DNA of 32,614 bases from Novosphingobium umbonatum (GCF_004005905.1 NZ_SACO01000022.1:1-32614), one strand, 5' to 3'; counted from the first letter of the stretch, positions 22,393-32,485 are shown. Notes: generated by a model not told the origin, from the letters alone. A program made the numbers and translations.

Positions 22393-22884
22393 ATGGAAGA
22401 GGAATTGCGCGACAAGCGGTTTTGGCGAAGAGTGCTGACCAAGATCCGCCGCAACGTCCATCATGACGATGCGGAGGATGCCTTGCATTCGGCTTTTTTG
22501 CGCCTGCATCGCTATCGCCGCGACCATTGTGTCGATGATAACGAGGCCTTTCTGATCCGGGCGGCCCGGAACGTTGCCATCGATGGCTTCAGGCGGCAAG
22601 AACGCTTTACTCAAAAGGATTTTGACGAAATATGTTTGGAACTGGCCGATTCCAGCCCTTTGCAGGATGAGGTTTTTGAGACCCGTGCGCGTCTACACTA
22701 TATCCAGCAGTGTTTGGATCAACTGACCCCGCGAACAAGGCAAATTTTCGAGATGCACAGATTGGACAATCTTAAATATCGCGAGATCGCCGAGCGCCTG
22801 GGTATCAGCCAGAGTGCCGTGGAAAAGCATATTGCCAAGGCGGCCCTATTTATTGGTCAATGGGCCAAGAAGCGGGACGCGTGA
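22393..22884 (+). CDS. ECF RNA polymerase sigma factor, FecI-like
   Basis: A 163-residue sigma factor. Region 2 contains DDAEDALHSAFLRLHRYRR and FLIRAARNVAIDGFRRQ; region 4 contains LDQLTPRTRQIFEMHRLDNLKYREIAERLGISQSAVEKHI. The ATG at 22393 has GGGGAGG 9 bases upstream, better than the in-frame GTG at 22375. The FecR gene overlaps its stop (GTGA). It should direct transcription of the receptor operon at 23929 once FecR relays the signal. Confidence 0.92.
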   Translation: MEEELRDKRFWRRVLTKIRRNVHHDDAEDALHSAFLRLHRYRRDHCVDDNEAFLIRAARNVAIDGFRRQERFTQKDFDEICLELADSSPLQDEVFETRARLHYIQQCLDQLTPRTRQIFEMHRLDNLKYREIAERLGISQSAVEKHIAKAALFIGQWAKKRDA

Positions 22885-23837
22885 CAAAACCGATGGCAGA
22901 GGATGAGCCGGGAGGCCCCGATGCGGAGGCGGCCGTATGGCTTGCCCGCCTGCATGGGGATGATTGTTCCGCCGCCGACGAGGAAGGCTTTCGTCGTTGG
23001 ATCAGCGCGGATTCTGCCAATCGCGACGCTTTTGAACATTTGACCGAGGCATGGGAACTGGCCGGATCCGCCCGGCGTTCCCCTTATCGCATCGATCTGG
23101 AGCAGGCGCGGCCAGCGGGGGTATCACGGCGGAGGGTTGTCTGCGGGGCATTGGCGGCCCTGACACTGGCCGGTGGTATGGGCTACTGGCAAGTGGCACT
23201 GGCGGGGGTCTATCAGACCGATCTTGGCGAACAAAAGACGGTGACGCTTCATGATGGCACGCTGGTCGTGCTCGACACCGCCACGAAGATCCGGGTGCGC
23301 TATAGCGATGCGCGGCGCTCGCTTGAACTTGTTCATGGGCGCTGTAGCGTCAATGTTGCCCCCGATGCCACGCGTCTGTTCGATGTGACGGCGGCCAACA
23401 ACACCATCATCACCTCCCATGCCGATATCGACATCCGTGCCGATCATGGACGTATTCAGGTGCTGTGCATTGCTGGAAAGGCTCTGGTGGCCACATCGGG
23501 CGCGACGATACCGCGCGCTAGTCTGGTGGCTGGGCAGCGGTTGGTGGCCGGTGAGCATCTTGCCGCCCGGATTGATGAACCTGATGTCGATGCAGAACGG
23601 TCCTGGAAGGCTGGGCAACTCAATTTTGACGGTGAAGCGTTGATGGATGCGGTCGAGGAAATGAACCGTTATTCGACGGTCAAGCTGGTGATCGCCGATC
23701 CGCAAATCGCCCAGCTTCAGATCAGCGGCGTTTATCGCGCGGGGGACAATCTCGCCTTTGCCCAATCGATTCAAAAGATTTTGCCGGTTACGGTGACCGT
23801 TCAATCCGAAAAAATTCAGATCCATTCCGCCGCATGA
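22881..23837 (+). CDS. FecR-family transmembrane sigma regulator
   Basis: About 318 residues. The cytoplasmic N-terminal domain (VWLARLHGDDCSAADEEGFRRWIS) is the DUF4880-type sigma-binding part. One membrane segment follows near residues 80-105 (VVCGALAALTLAGGMGYW). The periplasmic FecR domain (YQTDLGEQKTVTLHDGTLVV) and a C-terminal STN-like part (LQISGVYRAGDNLAFAQSI) contact the receptor. I choose the GTG at 22881 overlapping the sigma stop; ATGs at 22860 and 22893 are alternatives. It relays substrate binding by the receptor at 23929 to the sigma factor. Confidence 0.9.
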   Translation: MTKPMAEDEPGGPDAEAAVWLARLHGDDCSAADEEGFRRWISADSANRDAFEHLTEAWELAGSARRSPYRIDLEQARPAGVSRRRVVCGALAALTLAGGMGYWQVALAGVYQTDLGEQKTVTLHDGTLVVLDTATKIRVRYSDARRSLELVHGRCSVNVAPDATRLFDVTAANNTIITSHADIDIRADHGRIQVLCIAGKALVATSGATIPRASLVAGQRLVAGEHLAARIDEPDVDAERSWKAGQLNFDGEALMDAVEEMNRYSTVKLVIADPQIAQLQISGVYRAGDNLAFAQSIQKILPVTVTVQSEKIQIHSAA

Positions 23838-23864
23838 GAATTTTTTCATCCGGGGGGTGAGGTA

Positions 23865-23928
23865 AAAGCGCAGGCCCAGCGTCCCCTTCCTGTCAGAGCG
23901 CGAAAATCGCGCAAAGGGAGAGACATAT
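23865..23928 (+). promoter_or_regulatory. Receptor promoter/leader with palindrome before the ribosome site
   Basis: Between the FecR stop and the receptor ATG lie a GAGGTAAAAGC stretch and, about 20 bases on, CCTGTCAG, which could be the -35 and -10 of an ECF promoter (low confidence). GCGCGA-AAA-TCGCGC at 23898-23912 is a perfect 6-bp inverted repeat directly before the ribosome site AAAGGGAGAG. Confidence 0.35.
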
Positions 23929-26900
23929 ATGACGTTGGGGAGGGGGATTGCCTTGCGCAATCATTTAATCGGTAGTGTTGCCTTGCTGGCCATCAGCAGC
24001 CAGTCGGTGCTGGCGCAGTCCAGCGTGCCTGTGCAGGTCAAGGCTCAGTCGCTGGAGCAGGCTCTGAAGGATGTCGCGCGCCAAACGCATACCAATATCC
24101 TGTTCACGCCCAATACCGTGCGCGCCTATCGGGCGCCAGAGGTCAGCGGTGCGATGGATGTGGCGCAGGCCGTCCGCCTTCTGCTGCGCGGCACGCCGCT
24201 AGAGAGCATTTCCGATGGCCGGGGCGGTCTTGTCGTGCGCAACAAGGCTGTGACCGCGATGCCCTTGCAGGGGGAGCCTGTATCGACTGCTGCCCCATTC
24301 GCGGCGGATCAGGCGACGCGCGAGGCCGATGCGCCAACCGCATCGCTGCAAGACATCATTGTGACAGGGTCGCGTCTGGCCACCAGTGTCAAAAATAGTC
24401 CGACGCCCATTACGCAGGTGTCGGTGGCCGAGCTTGTCGCCACCCATCCCACGACCGTGTTCGAGGGCCTCAAGGGCTTGCCCCAGTTCGCCGGTTCGAC
24501 CGGCGTAACCAGCGACCCGCAGGCCGCAGGGCAGACCAATTCGAACGTCAGCGCGCTGAGTCTGCGCGGGCTGGGTGCTCAGCGCACGCTGATCCTTTAT
24601 GACGGGCATCGTATGCCGCCCACCCAGTCGGATGGGGCGGTCGACATCAATCTCATCCCGCAGATGTTGCTCAAGCGCGTTGATGTGGTGACGGGCGGCG
24701 TTTCGGCGGTCTATGGATCGGGCGGCGTGACGGGCGTGGTCAATTTCGTGACCGATCGCAAATTCAACGGGCTCAAATTGCAGGCACAGGGTGGCATCTC
24801 GCAATATGGCGACGATCCCTCGCATGAATTGGGCATCGCAGGCGGCATGGCCCTGTTCGACGGGCGCGGCCATATCGAAGGCAGTTATCAGCACCATTAT
24901 GACGGCGGGATCATGAATCGCTCAAGCCGGGCGATCACGGCGGGCCGATATACGCTGCAAGGCAGCGGCACCACGGCCAGCCCTTATGCCATCGTGGCGG
25001 GTGCGACAATGCAGGATACCACCTTTGGCGGGCGTATCATGCGCTTTGGCAACAGCCCGCTGGCGGGTATGCAGTTTCTGGCGGGCGGTGTTCTGGCCCC
25101 CTTCAACAGCGGCGCAGCGACCAGTTCGGGCGGTGTGCAGATCGGCGGCGATGGCGGCTATTACAACTCCTCCTCGCTGAAAACGAAGCTTAATTTCCAC
25201 CAGATTTACGAAAGGTTCGATTTCGACTTCAACGACCGACTGCATTTTTATCTCACCGGCGCCGGGACTATCGAGGATAGCTATGCGATCGGCTCGAACA
25301 ACAAGCTGTCCTATGTCAATCTGAGCGCGACCAATGCCTTTTTGGCACCCGCTTATCAGACCGCCTTGCTCAATGCAGGCCAGTCGACCTTTACCTTCAA
25401 CAAGCTGTGGGATCCCAGCGTGGTGCCTCCCACAACTGCGGCGGACTATACATCACAGTGGTTCGTGAACACCGGGCTTGAAGGTGCGTTCAGCAAGTTC
25501 AAGTGGGAAACCTCCTTTACCGCAGGCCACGCTTTTTCGCGCAATGTGCAGAACAATGACGTCAATTATGGCCGTCTTTATGCCGCGCTGGATGCGGTGA
25601 AAGACCCAAGCAGCGGCAAGATCGTTTGCCAGGTGTCGCTAACGGCCAATGCCGGGCTTTATCCCGGCTGCGTTCCGCTCAATGTCTTTGGCCCCGGTTC
25701 GGAAAGCCCCGCCGCGGTCAACTACATCATGCAGCAGTCGGTGTTCCGCACCAGCACCAACCTTGTCGACGCCTCGGCCCAGATCAACGGGCCGTTGTTC
25801 GAGGGATGGGCCGGGCCGGTGACCGCTTCTTTGGCGGGGGATTTGCGCCGCCAAACCTACAGTCTGGTCAGCACTTCGCTGCCCGGCACGGTCGCGCCGC
25901 TCAATTGCACCGGGCTGCAATACAATTGTAACCCCGGACAAACCCAGCAGGCAGGGACCGCCGTGTCAAACCGTCCCCCGGTCAGCGAGACCGTGGGCGA
26001 GATCGCGCTTGAGGGCAACATTCCGCTCGTCAACGATGCCCGCTTCATCCGCAACCTTTCGCTCAATCTGGCGTTTCGTCATGCCCGTTACAGCGACAAT
26101 GGCAGTTTGACCGCCACCGACCCCTATGTGCGCCACACCTATGGCGCGCAGACGTGGAAGATTGGCGCGATCTGGAAAGTGAGCGACCAGTTGACCGTTC
26201 GCGCCGCGCGGTCGCGCGATTTCCGCGCGCCCACGCTGATCGATCTGTATGCACCGGCCACCACCGATCATATCCCCTTTTTCGACATGCTGACCAACAC
26301 CGGCACACCTGCCTTGACGCAGACGGGCGGAAATCCCACCTTGCAACCTGAATTTGGCTATACCACCACCGCCGGGTTTATTTTCCAGCCCACGCCCAAA
26401 TTCAGCCTGTCGGTCGATGCCTATGATATTGTCATCAAGAACGCGATCGTGCCTTTGTTCGGGTCCGATCCGCGCGTACAGCAGGCGTGCAATGCCAGCG
26501 CTGGAACGTCCTCGCTATGCGCGTTGATCGAGCGTCCTTTGGCCTATTCGAACACCACGCCGGCCAATGCGGCCACCAAATGGTATCTCAACCTGCCGGT
26601 CAACATCGCCCAGCAGCACACTTGGGGCGCCGACGTCGAGGCAAATTTCCGCACGAAACTGGGGCAAAATCCGCTGGCGTTGCGGGCATTGGTGTCATGG
26701 CAGCCGCATCTGTATCAATCGATCCCCGGCCTTGCGGTCGAGGAAAGCGCCGGCTTCGCTTTTGGCAGCCAAAACGCGGGTGGACCCGTGTGGCGGGCGT
26801 CGGTGTTCGCCAGCTATGATCTGGGCAAGAGCGTGACCGTCGACTGGATGACGCGCTTTCGCAGCGGGCTGAAATTCGTCGCTTCGGCATCGGAAACCTC

Positions 26901-27123
26901 GGTTTCAAAGCTGCCCTCGGCCAGCTATTCGAACCTGACCGTGACCTACCACATTCTGCCCACAGCGGATGCCTATGTGAACGTCCTCAACCTGTTTAAC
27001 AAGCTGCCCCAGCCCGCCGCAAGCGCAGGCCAAGGCTCCTTCCCCGGCTTTAGCGGGGGCTATTACACCGGCGATGACATCGTGGGGCGCTACTTCAATG
27101 CCGGTGTGCGGATGAAGTTCTAA
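23929..27123 (+). CDS. TonB-dependent receptor with N-terminal STN signalling domain
   Basis: A large receptor of 1064 residues. A signal peptide ends near residue 33 (SSQSVLAQ). An STN domain follows (residues about 35-107: VQVKAQSLEQALKDVARQTH...NILFTPNTV), then a TonB box IIVTGSRLA, a plug with LSLRGLGAQRTLILYDGHRM and VVTGGVSAVYGSGGVTGVVN, and the barrel ending in RYFNAGVRMKF. The STN domain and the upstream sigma/FecR genes show a cell-surface signalling receptor. Size and plug sequence resemble the large carbohydrate-type receptors of sphingomonads at least as much as siderophore receptors, while the downstream PepSY protein points to metal chelates. The ligand is left open. Confidence 0.92.
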   Translation: MTLGRGIALRNHLIGSVALLAISSQSVLAQSSVPVQVKAQSLEQALKDVARQTHTNILFTPNTVRAYRAPEVSGAMDVAQAVRLLLRGTPLESISDGRGGLVVRNKAVTAMPLQGEPVSTAAPFAADQATREADAPTASLQDIIVTGSRLATSVKNSPTPITQVSVAELVATHPTTVFEGLKGLPQFAGSTGVTSDPQAAGQTNSNVSALSLRGLGAQRTLILYDGHRMPPTQSDGAVDINLIPQMLLKRVDVVTGGVSAVYGSGGVTGVVNFVTDRKFNGLKLQAQGGISQYGDDPSHELGIAGGMALFDGRGHIEGSYQHHYDGGIMNRSSRAITAGRYTLQGSGTTASPYAIVAGATMQDTTFGGRIMRFGNSPLAGMQFLAGGVLAPFNSGAATSSGGVQIGGDGGYYNSSSLKTKLNFHQIYERFDFDFNDRLHFYLTGAGTIEDSYAIGSNNKLSYVNLSATNAFLAPAYQTALLNAGQSTFTFNKLWDPSVVPPTTAADYTSQWFVNTGLEGAFSKFKWETSFTAGHAFSRNVQNNDVNYGRLYAALDAVKDPSSGKIVCQVSLTANAGLYPGCVPLNVFGPGSESPAAVNYIMQQSVFRTSTNLVDASAQINGPLFEGWAGPVTASLAGDLRRQTYSLVSTSLPGTVAPLNCTGLQYNCNPGQTQQAGTAVSNRPPVSETVGEIALEGNIPLVNDARFIRNLSLNLAFRHARYSDNGSLTATDPYVRHTYGAQTWKIGAIWKVSDQLTVRAARSRDFRAPTLIDLYAPATTDHIPFFDMLTNTGTPALTQTGGNPTLQPEFGYTTTAGFIFQPTPKFSLSVDAYDIVIKNAIVPLFGSDPRVQQACNASAGTSSLCALIERPLAYSNTTPANAATKWYLNLPVNIAQQHTWGADVEANFRTKLGQNPLALRALVSWQPHLYQSIPGLAVEESAGFAFGSQNAGGPVWRASVFASYDLGKSVTVDWMTRFRSGLKFVASASETSVSKLPSASYSNLTVTYHILPTADAYVNVLNLFNKLPQPAASAGQGSFPGFSGGYYTGDDIVGRYFNAGVRMKF

Positions 27124-27141
27124 GGCGCAAAGGGCGGCTGG

Positions 27142-27173
27142 CGCGTAGCCGGTCGCCCGCTTGATGCTACGCG
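27142..27173 (+). repeat. Intercistronic inverted repeat
   Basis: CGCGTAGC (27142-27149) and GCTACGCG (27166-27173) are perfect complements around a 16-base loop, between the receptor stop and the PepSY start. No T-run follows. It may stabilise the upstream mRNA or lower downstream expression. Confidence 0.35.
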
Positions 27174-27190
27174 GCGAGGACAAGGCCAAC

Positions 27191-28486
27191 ATGCAGAAAC
27201 TACGTTACTATCACCGATTGGTCATGCTGCTGATCGTGGTATTCATGATAAATTATGCCGTCACGGGCTTGTGGATGCAGGGCATGGACATTCGCTCCTA
27301 TTTCACCCACGCCCCGGCCAGCGATCCCGCGATGATCTCTCTGCGCGAAAGTTTTAACGGGCCACCCAATTTCGAGGTTATTGCTCCTTCTGATTATTCT
27401 GCGGCGCCGTTGTCTGCCGGCGCCGATCTGGTTGCGATGCTGGAACGCGGCTTGCCTGTGGCGCGCGCGCAGGCCGATGGCCGGGCGCTGCGCTATGTCG
27501 AATTGCGCATGGTGGGCGGCAAGCCCGAACTCATCGCCGATGCCAAACCGGTCGCCCAACCTGGCGGAGTCAAGTTGGGCGAGCAGGACGCGCATGATAA
27601 AGAGGTCAAGAATGACCTTTTCCATATCAACCCGGTCAGCGGCACGTTTTTGCGCCGTCAGATCGTGATGAACGGACGGCCAGAGGAAAATTTCCGAAAC
27701 ACCATCAAGGGTTTGCATAATTTTGGCTATCTTCAATTCGCATCATCGGTGATCGCGGTGCTGGCCGGGTTGGGGCTGCTAGCGATGATCGTGACGGGCA
27801 CGCTGGTCTATTTCAAGCTGCTCAAGGCCCGCCAAAAGCTCAAGCGCGGGGCGTGGTTCTGGCAAGCGGGGGGATGGTGGCGCACCTTGCATCGCGGCGT
27901 CTCGGTGGCGGCGGCCCTGTTCCTGCTCGTGATCGCGGCCAGCGGCACCTATATCTCTTTCGAAGGCCTGTTCGTGCGGACGTCGATCGAGATTTACAAG
28001 ATGAACCACGGTGGCCAGTTCGAATGGGGACCCGGCACCGATGCTTCGGCGCCCTTGTCCGACCGTGACTTGCCCGCGATGCTGACCGCGACCTTGGCGG
28101 CCCAGCGTGCAACGGCGCCCGACCAACCGGTCAAGGTAATCCGTCTGCGCTATTACAGCACCATGGCGCAGGGCGTGGTGGTCAGCGGCACCGACAATGA
28201 AACGCAGCAGCATGTCTACAACACCGCGACGCGTTTGCCCGTGACCGAGACCGAGCCGGGTTATCCCGAATCGCATCTACCGCTGGGCTGGCAGATGCAT
28301 CAATGGGCCAAGCAGGTGCATCGCGGCGACTATCTTGCGCTGCCCGGCAGCACGGTGTCTGGGCATCTGGTTCATGCTCTGGCGGGGCTTGCGCTGCTCT
28401 ATCTCTGTCTCTCTGGCCTAGAGATGTATTATTCCATGTGGAAGAAGCGCCGGGACACCGGACGAGCGGGCCTGACATGGAAATGA
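27191..28486 (+). CDS. PepSY-associated transmembrane protein (iron-reductase-like)
   Basis: About 431 residues with four clear membrane segments: near the N-terminus (LVMLLIVVFMINYAVTGLW), the middle (VIAVLAGLGLLAMIVTGTLV and VAAALFLLVIAASGTYISF) and the C-terminus (LVHALAGLALLYLCLSGLEM). PepSY-type periplasmic segments lie between them. Conserved His residues near the helices (HRL, LHNFGY, LHRG, HQWAKQVHRGDY, GHLVHAL) could bind haem. Such proteins next to TonB receptors are thought to reduce ferric chelates at the inner membrane. The ATG at 27191 has AAGG 5 bases upstream; earlier in-frame starts near 27161 are less likely. Confidence 0.82.
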   Translation: MQKLRYYHRLVMLLIVVFMINYAVTGLWMQGMDIRSYFTHAPASDPAMISLRESFNGPPNFEVIAPSDYSAAPLSAGADLVAMLERGLPVARAQADGRALRYVELRMVGGKPELIADAKPVAQPGGVKLGEQDAHDKEVKNDLFHINPVSGTFLRRQIVMNGRPEENFRNTIKGLHNFGYLQFASSVIAVLAGLGLLAMIVTGTLVYFKLLKARQKLKRGAWFWQAGGWWRTLHRGVSVAAALFLLVIAASGTYISFEGLFVRTSIEIYKMNHGGQFEWGPGTDASAPLSDRDLPAMLTATLAAQRATAPDQPVKVIRLRYYSTMAQGVVVSGTDNETQQHVYNTATRLPVTETEPGYPESHLPLGWQMHQWAKQVHRGDYLALPGSTVSGHLVHALAGLALLYLCLSGLEMYYSMWKKRRDTGRAGLTWK

Positions 28487-28526
28487 CTGCTGCCTGATCT
28501 TTTTAATCATCACACAGGATATGTTT

Positions 28527-28847
28527 ATGTCGCAATTTACCATCGTTGATCGCAGCGGCCACACCACCTCGGTCACCGTCAAGGGCTCGGGAAGCAGTGT
28601 CATGGAATTGATCCGCGACGCGGGCGTCGACGAATTGCTGGCCCTGTGCGGGGGATGCTGTTCCTGCGCCACCTGCCATGTTTATGTCGATCCCGCCTTT
28701 GCCGATCGTTTGCCACCGATGTCGGCGGATGAGGATGACCTGCTCGACTCCTCCAGCCATCGCACGGCCCAGTCGCGCCTGTCCTGCCAGATTGTGTTTG
28801 ACGACAGTCTTGATGGCATGGCGCTGTCGCTGGCGCCCGAAGATTGA
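28527..28847 (+). CDS. [2Fe-2S] ferredoxin, adrenodoxin-like
   Basis: 106 residues with the cluster ligands C41-X5-C47-X2-C50 and C87 (LSCQIVF), in the frame ALCGGCCSCATCHVYVDPAF typical of bacterial adrenodoxin-type ferredoxins. Extra cysteines C44 and C45 lie inside the loop. AGGA lies 7 bases before the ATG at 28527; the ATG at 28521 is too close to it. The gene follows the PepSY gene by 40 bases in the same direction, so a shared electron-transfer task is plausible. No partner reductase or P450 gene is in the window. Confidence 0.88.
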   Translation: MSQFTIVDRSGHTTSVTVKGSGSSVMELIRDAGVDELLALCGGCCSCATCHVYVDPAFADRLPPMSADEDDLLDSSSHRTAQSRLSCQIVFDDSLDGMALSLAPED

Positions 28848-28888
28848 ACTAGGTTCAAAGGCGAGAGGCGCCATGGCAGGTCGCGCCG

Positions 28889-31786
28889 TCACAGCCCCAG
28901 CGTCATCCGCAATTCGCCGGAAAAGCTCTTGCCCTGTTCGGTGTCGAGGCGTTCTTCCGGCTCTTCTGGACGGCGGCCTTTTTCCGGGCGGCCCAAAAGC
29001 GCGGAGAGAACCAGAAGCCTGTCGGGCGCCTGCGGGGAATAGGCCAGATAGCCGGGGCTGTCCCAGCGAATTTTAACCCCCTGCGCGCCTGACACCTCGG
29101 CCCAGCGTATAGCCTTGACGCCGCCCTGTTCCGCGCGGTCGGCGCGCCACAGGCCCAGTTGCGGCGCGCTTTGCAGATTGGGATAGGCGTCATATGGTCC
29201 CAGCCCCAACCAGCGAAGCTGTGTCAGATCCGGAGCGGTCTGAAAATCCAGCCCGACATAGGGCAGCCATTGGGCTCGAACCTGCGGCGCAAGGCGATAA
29301 CGCAAGTTGAGCGTTCCCGCGCTGGTGATGTCGTAATCATAGGTCACGTTGAACGCGTCCTGCGCATCCACGCGATAGTCGACGACAGCATGGATCGTCA
29401 CGCTATCCTTCGACCGGTTGACGCGCCATTGCGTGACGCTGGGTGTAAAACTGTTGAGATCGGGCAGATCGGGCGGGCCTTTTTCGCCGCGCACGATGCC
29501 CTGTTCGGTGTCATTGAGCGGGCGCCAGATCGTGGGGCGCATCCCCAGCACAGAAGGCTTTTCCCCCACTGACGCCTTGGCCAGCACGCCCTTGCGCGGG
29601 TCAAATTCAAACCGTGCCGCGCCAGCATTCACGATCACCGCATCGGGCTTTTCGTCAATCGCGATAGTCCCGGCGCCCGGTGTGGGCGCGCTGGCCAGAG
29701 GATGGCGCAATTCGACAGAACGGCGCGTAATCAGGCTGCCATCGGCGCGGCTAAAGCCGAGGTCGAGATAGGTCGTTGCGGCGGCCTGTGTCGCGGTCAG
29801 ACCATCGAGCGGAACATCGAGCGATGCCACAGCATGGGGCGGTCCGGCCAAGGCCGACTTCCCCTGCGCCACGACCGTTTCGTCCTGCATCAGGCGCCAT
29901 GCCACGCGGATCGCGGACAGATCGGTGAAGTCATAATCATTTTGCACCGGCACGCGCGCAAAAGCCTGTCCCGCCACCACATCCAGCGCGCTGACCGCCG
30001 GATAGACCGGGGCATAGACCGCCTGTGTTTCCCAATAATCACGGGTGGGATTGCGATAGGAATCGGTGATGCCGTCAAACCCGTCCGGGATCACCAGCAG
30101 GCTATGCGTGGTTGTCCCATCGGGCGCGCGCTTTGGGACGGAAAGGCCTTGATCTGCCCACATCCAGATCGCCCCGCCCGCGCCGGAGGGATGCTTGGTC
30201 AGCGCTTTCCAGCGCGCATCCAGCCCGCCAAAGCCGTCATTGCCATAGGCATGGGTGAATTCGGTGGTGACAATGGGCCGATCCGCGCGCCCGGCAAGTT
30301 GGTCATAGGCGCGCGCGGTCCAGTAATGGGGCGCCAGAATGTCGATTTCGGGCGGCAAGCTGGTTTCGGCGCGCCATGGCATCAGCACCGGGCGCGTTGG
30401 GTCCAGCCCCTTGACCATGCGCACCGCCGCCAGGTGCAGCGATGTCAGAGGGTCTTCATTGCCCACCGACCAGATAATGACAGAAGGATGATTGAAGTCA
30501 CGTGCCACGGTTTCATAGGAACGCAGCATGGCCGCGCCTGCCAAGGCGGGGTTGTCCATATGGTCACCGCCCGAACCCATCGGGATCTCGTCGCTGACAT
30601 ACAGGCCCAATTGGTCGCACAGGTCTAAAAAGCCCGTGGCGGGCGGATAATGGGCAAGGTGGATATAGTTGATATTGGCCGCCTTCATCAAGGTAAGGTC
30701 TTGCCGCCATTGTTCGGGTGTGGTGGCGCGGCCGGTGTCGGGATGTTCATCATGGCGGTTGACGCCGCGCAGTTTCACCGCTTGCCCGTTGACCCGCAAC
30801 ACGCCGCCTTTTGTCGAAATCTCCCGAAAGCCTACAGCGATCTGGCGCTGGTGCGTCACTTTGCCATCATCGAGGATGTCCACCGTCAGCTTGTAGAGGT
30901 TGGGCGTTTCGGCAGTCCATTGCTGGGGCTTTTGTACATGCAGATCCAGCGCGGTTTCGCGCCCGGTTTCCGGGTGGGCGGGCAGGCTGAGTATCTGGCT
31001 CTGCACCAATTTGCCGCCAGTATCGGTCAGCGTGGCGCGCAATTGATAGGTTTGCGGGCCGCTATATTCGAGGTTTCCGGGGTAATCGCGCTTCTGCTTG
31101 CTTCCCACCATGACCCTGACATGCAAATCGGCGTCGCGATATTGCGCATCAAACCGGGGAACAGCCTCTACCCTGTCAATCCAGCGGGCCATGGGCGTGG
31201 CCTCCAGCGACACGCTGCGATAGATACCGCCGAGCGTCCAGTCATCATTGGTATCAAAGAGATAGCTGGGCTGGGTCTGGCGCACGCGCAAGGCCACCAG
31301 ATTGCCTGCGCCCGGCTTGAGCGCGCTGGTCACGTCAAATGAGATGGGTGTGAAGCCACTGTCGATGCGGCCCAACGGCTTGCCGTTCACCCAGACTTCC
31401 GCCGAGGACCATACGCCGCCAAAGTGCAACAGCACGCGCTTGCCCGCCCAATCGGCCGGAACCGTAAAATCCTTGCGGTAAAAGCCTTGGGATGCCTCGG
31501 TCTTGAACGGTTTGTAATGCGGGTCTTCAAAGCCCTGCAAGGCCCAGTTCGACGGCACGGGGGTGGATACAAAGCGGCTTGCGTCGTAACCGAGTGCGTA
31601 AAAACCGGCCATGGCCTGTGCATCCGCCTCATTCAAGGCCAAGGAAAACTGCCATTGGCCATCTAGTGACAGCGTGTTGGCGCTAGCCGGTGCGACTTGT
31701 GTTGGCGCTGACGGGTTGGCGGCAAGGACTGCCACAGGCAAGGAAGTGGCGGCGATGACCGACCCGATTATAACCCAGTTTCGCAT
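28889..31786 (-). CDS. Secreted glycoside hydrolase family 2 enzyme (beta-galactosidase type)
   Basis: 965 residues. A signal peptide ends near SLPVAVLAA. Then come the GH2 sugar-binding jelly roll (LDGQWQFSLAL; YRKDFTVPADWAGKRVLLHF; VWVNGKPLGRIDSGFTPISF), the immunoglobulin-like domain, and the TIM barrel (KLRGVNRHDEHPDTGRATTP) with acid/base E444 (IWSVGNEDP) and nucleophile E509 (VTTEFTHAYGN). The C-terminal galactosidase small-chain-like domain follows. It should cleave terminal beta-galactosides or related beta-glycosides outside the inner membrane. GGAGAGG lies 6 bases before the ATG. It is convergent with the ferredoxin gene (41 bases between stops). Glycan specificity is not deducible. 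Confidence 0.9.
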   Translation of the reverse strand: MRNWVIIGSVIAATSLPVAVLAANPSAPTQVAPASANTLSLDGQWQFSLALNEADAQAMAGFYALGYDASRFVSTPVPSNWALQGFEDPHYKPFKTEASQGFYRKDFTVPADWAGKRVLLHFGGVWSSAEVWVNGKPLGRIDSGFTPISFDVTSALKPGAGNLVALRVRQTQPSYLFDTNDDWTLGGIYRSVSLEATPMARWIDRVEAVPRFDAQYRDADLHVRVMVGSKQKRDYPGNLEYSGPQTYQLRATLTDTGGKLVQSQILSLPAHPETGRETALDLHVQKPQQWTAETPNLYKLTVDILDDGKVTHQRQIAVGFREISTKGGVLRVNGQAVKLRGVNRHDEHPDTGRATTPEQWRQDLTLMKAANINYIHLAHYPPATGFLDLCDQLGLYVSDEIPMGSGGDHMDNPALAGAAMLRSYETVARDFNHPSVIIWSVGNEDPLTSLHLAAVRMVKGLDPTRPVLMPWRAETSLPPEIDILAPHYWTARAYDQLAGRADRPIVTTEFTHAYGNDGFGGLDARWKALTKHPSGAGGAIWMWADQGLSVPKRAPDGTTTHSLLVIPDGFDGITDSYRNPTRDYWETQAVYAPVYPAVSALDVVAGQAFARVPVQNDYDFTDLSAIRVAWRLMQDETVVAQGKSALAGPPHAVASLDVPLDGLTATQAAATTYLDLGFSRADGSLITRRSVELRHPLASAPTPGAGTIAIDEKPDAVIVNAGAARFEFDPRKGVLAKASVGEKPSVLGMRPTIWRPLNDTEQGIVRGEKGPPDLPDLNSFTPSVTQWRVNRSKDSVTIHAVVDYRVDAQDAFNVTYDYDITSAGTLNLRYRLAPQVRAQWLPYVGLDFQTAPDLTQLRWLGLGPYDAYPNLQSAPQLGLWRADRAEQGGVKAIRWAEVSGAQGVKIRWDSPGYLAYSPQAPDRLLVLSALLGRPEKGRRPEEPEERLDTEQGKSFSGELRMTLGL

Positions 31787-32485
31787 GCCGGCCCTCTCCG
31801 AATGTTCATATTATGATATTAAATTTCGATATATGCATTATGGGTGATCGTGTCGCCAAACAAAAGGGAATTTTTTCCGCCGGCGTCATGCATGCAGGCG
31901 GCATGGGCATGGCCTGTTCCGCCATTGGCGCAGTTCCGTCGCCCCTAAAGCAGCCGTCCTAATGCACAAGCGGTTGAGCTTGTTTGCGCTTGAGCGCGAT
32001 TTCCGTCAGTTGGTGCCCGAATTTTCAGAAGCAATGCTGGTCGTTGACCATTGCTATCATCCATCGGCTTGAGCGATGACGAAGCGGTAGACCGAGCGGT
32101 GAATGTACGACCGCTGGAGAAAATGGGGGCCGGAAAGGAGTATTCCCGGTTCGCCTACCTGCCAAGCCTTTGTTGAGAAGGCATACACGGTTCGATGAAT
32201 GGCGGGTTTTGGCATAGTCGGACGCATCCGGCAGCGGCGACGATCGGCAGAAATGTCCCAAGCCGCGTCATTGCGCAATTCAAAACTTTGGTTGTCTCAT
32301 CATTGGCTATGCATGCGCGGTGCTGCAATTTTGCTGCTTGCTTGGCGCAGGAAGCGCGGACGCCGATAAGCATAACTGGCGGGAAATGCGGGCCAGCGCC
32401 TCATTCCAGGACGCCGACCCGCGCCCATCGGGATAGGTGTGTGTGCGATGGGAAATGCGCGTTACCAACGCCTCGTGACGTTAAC

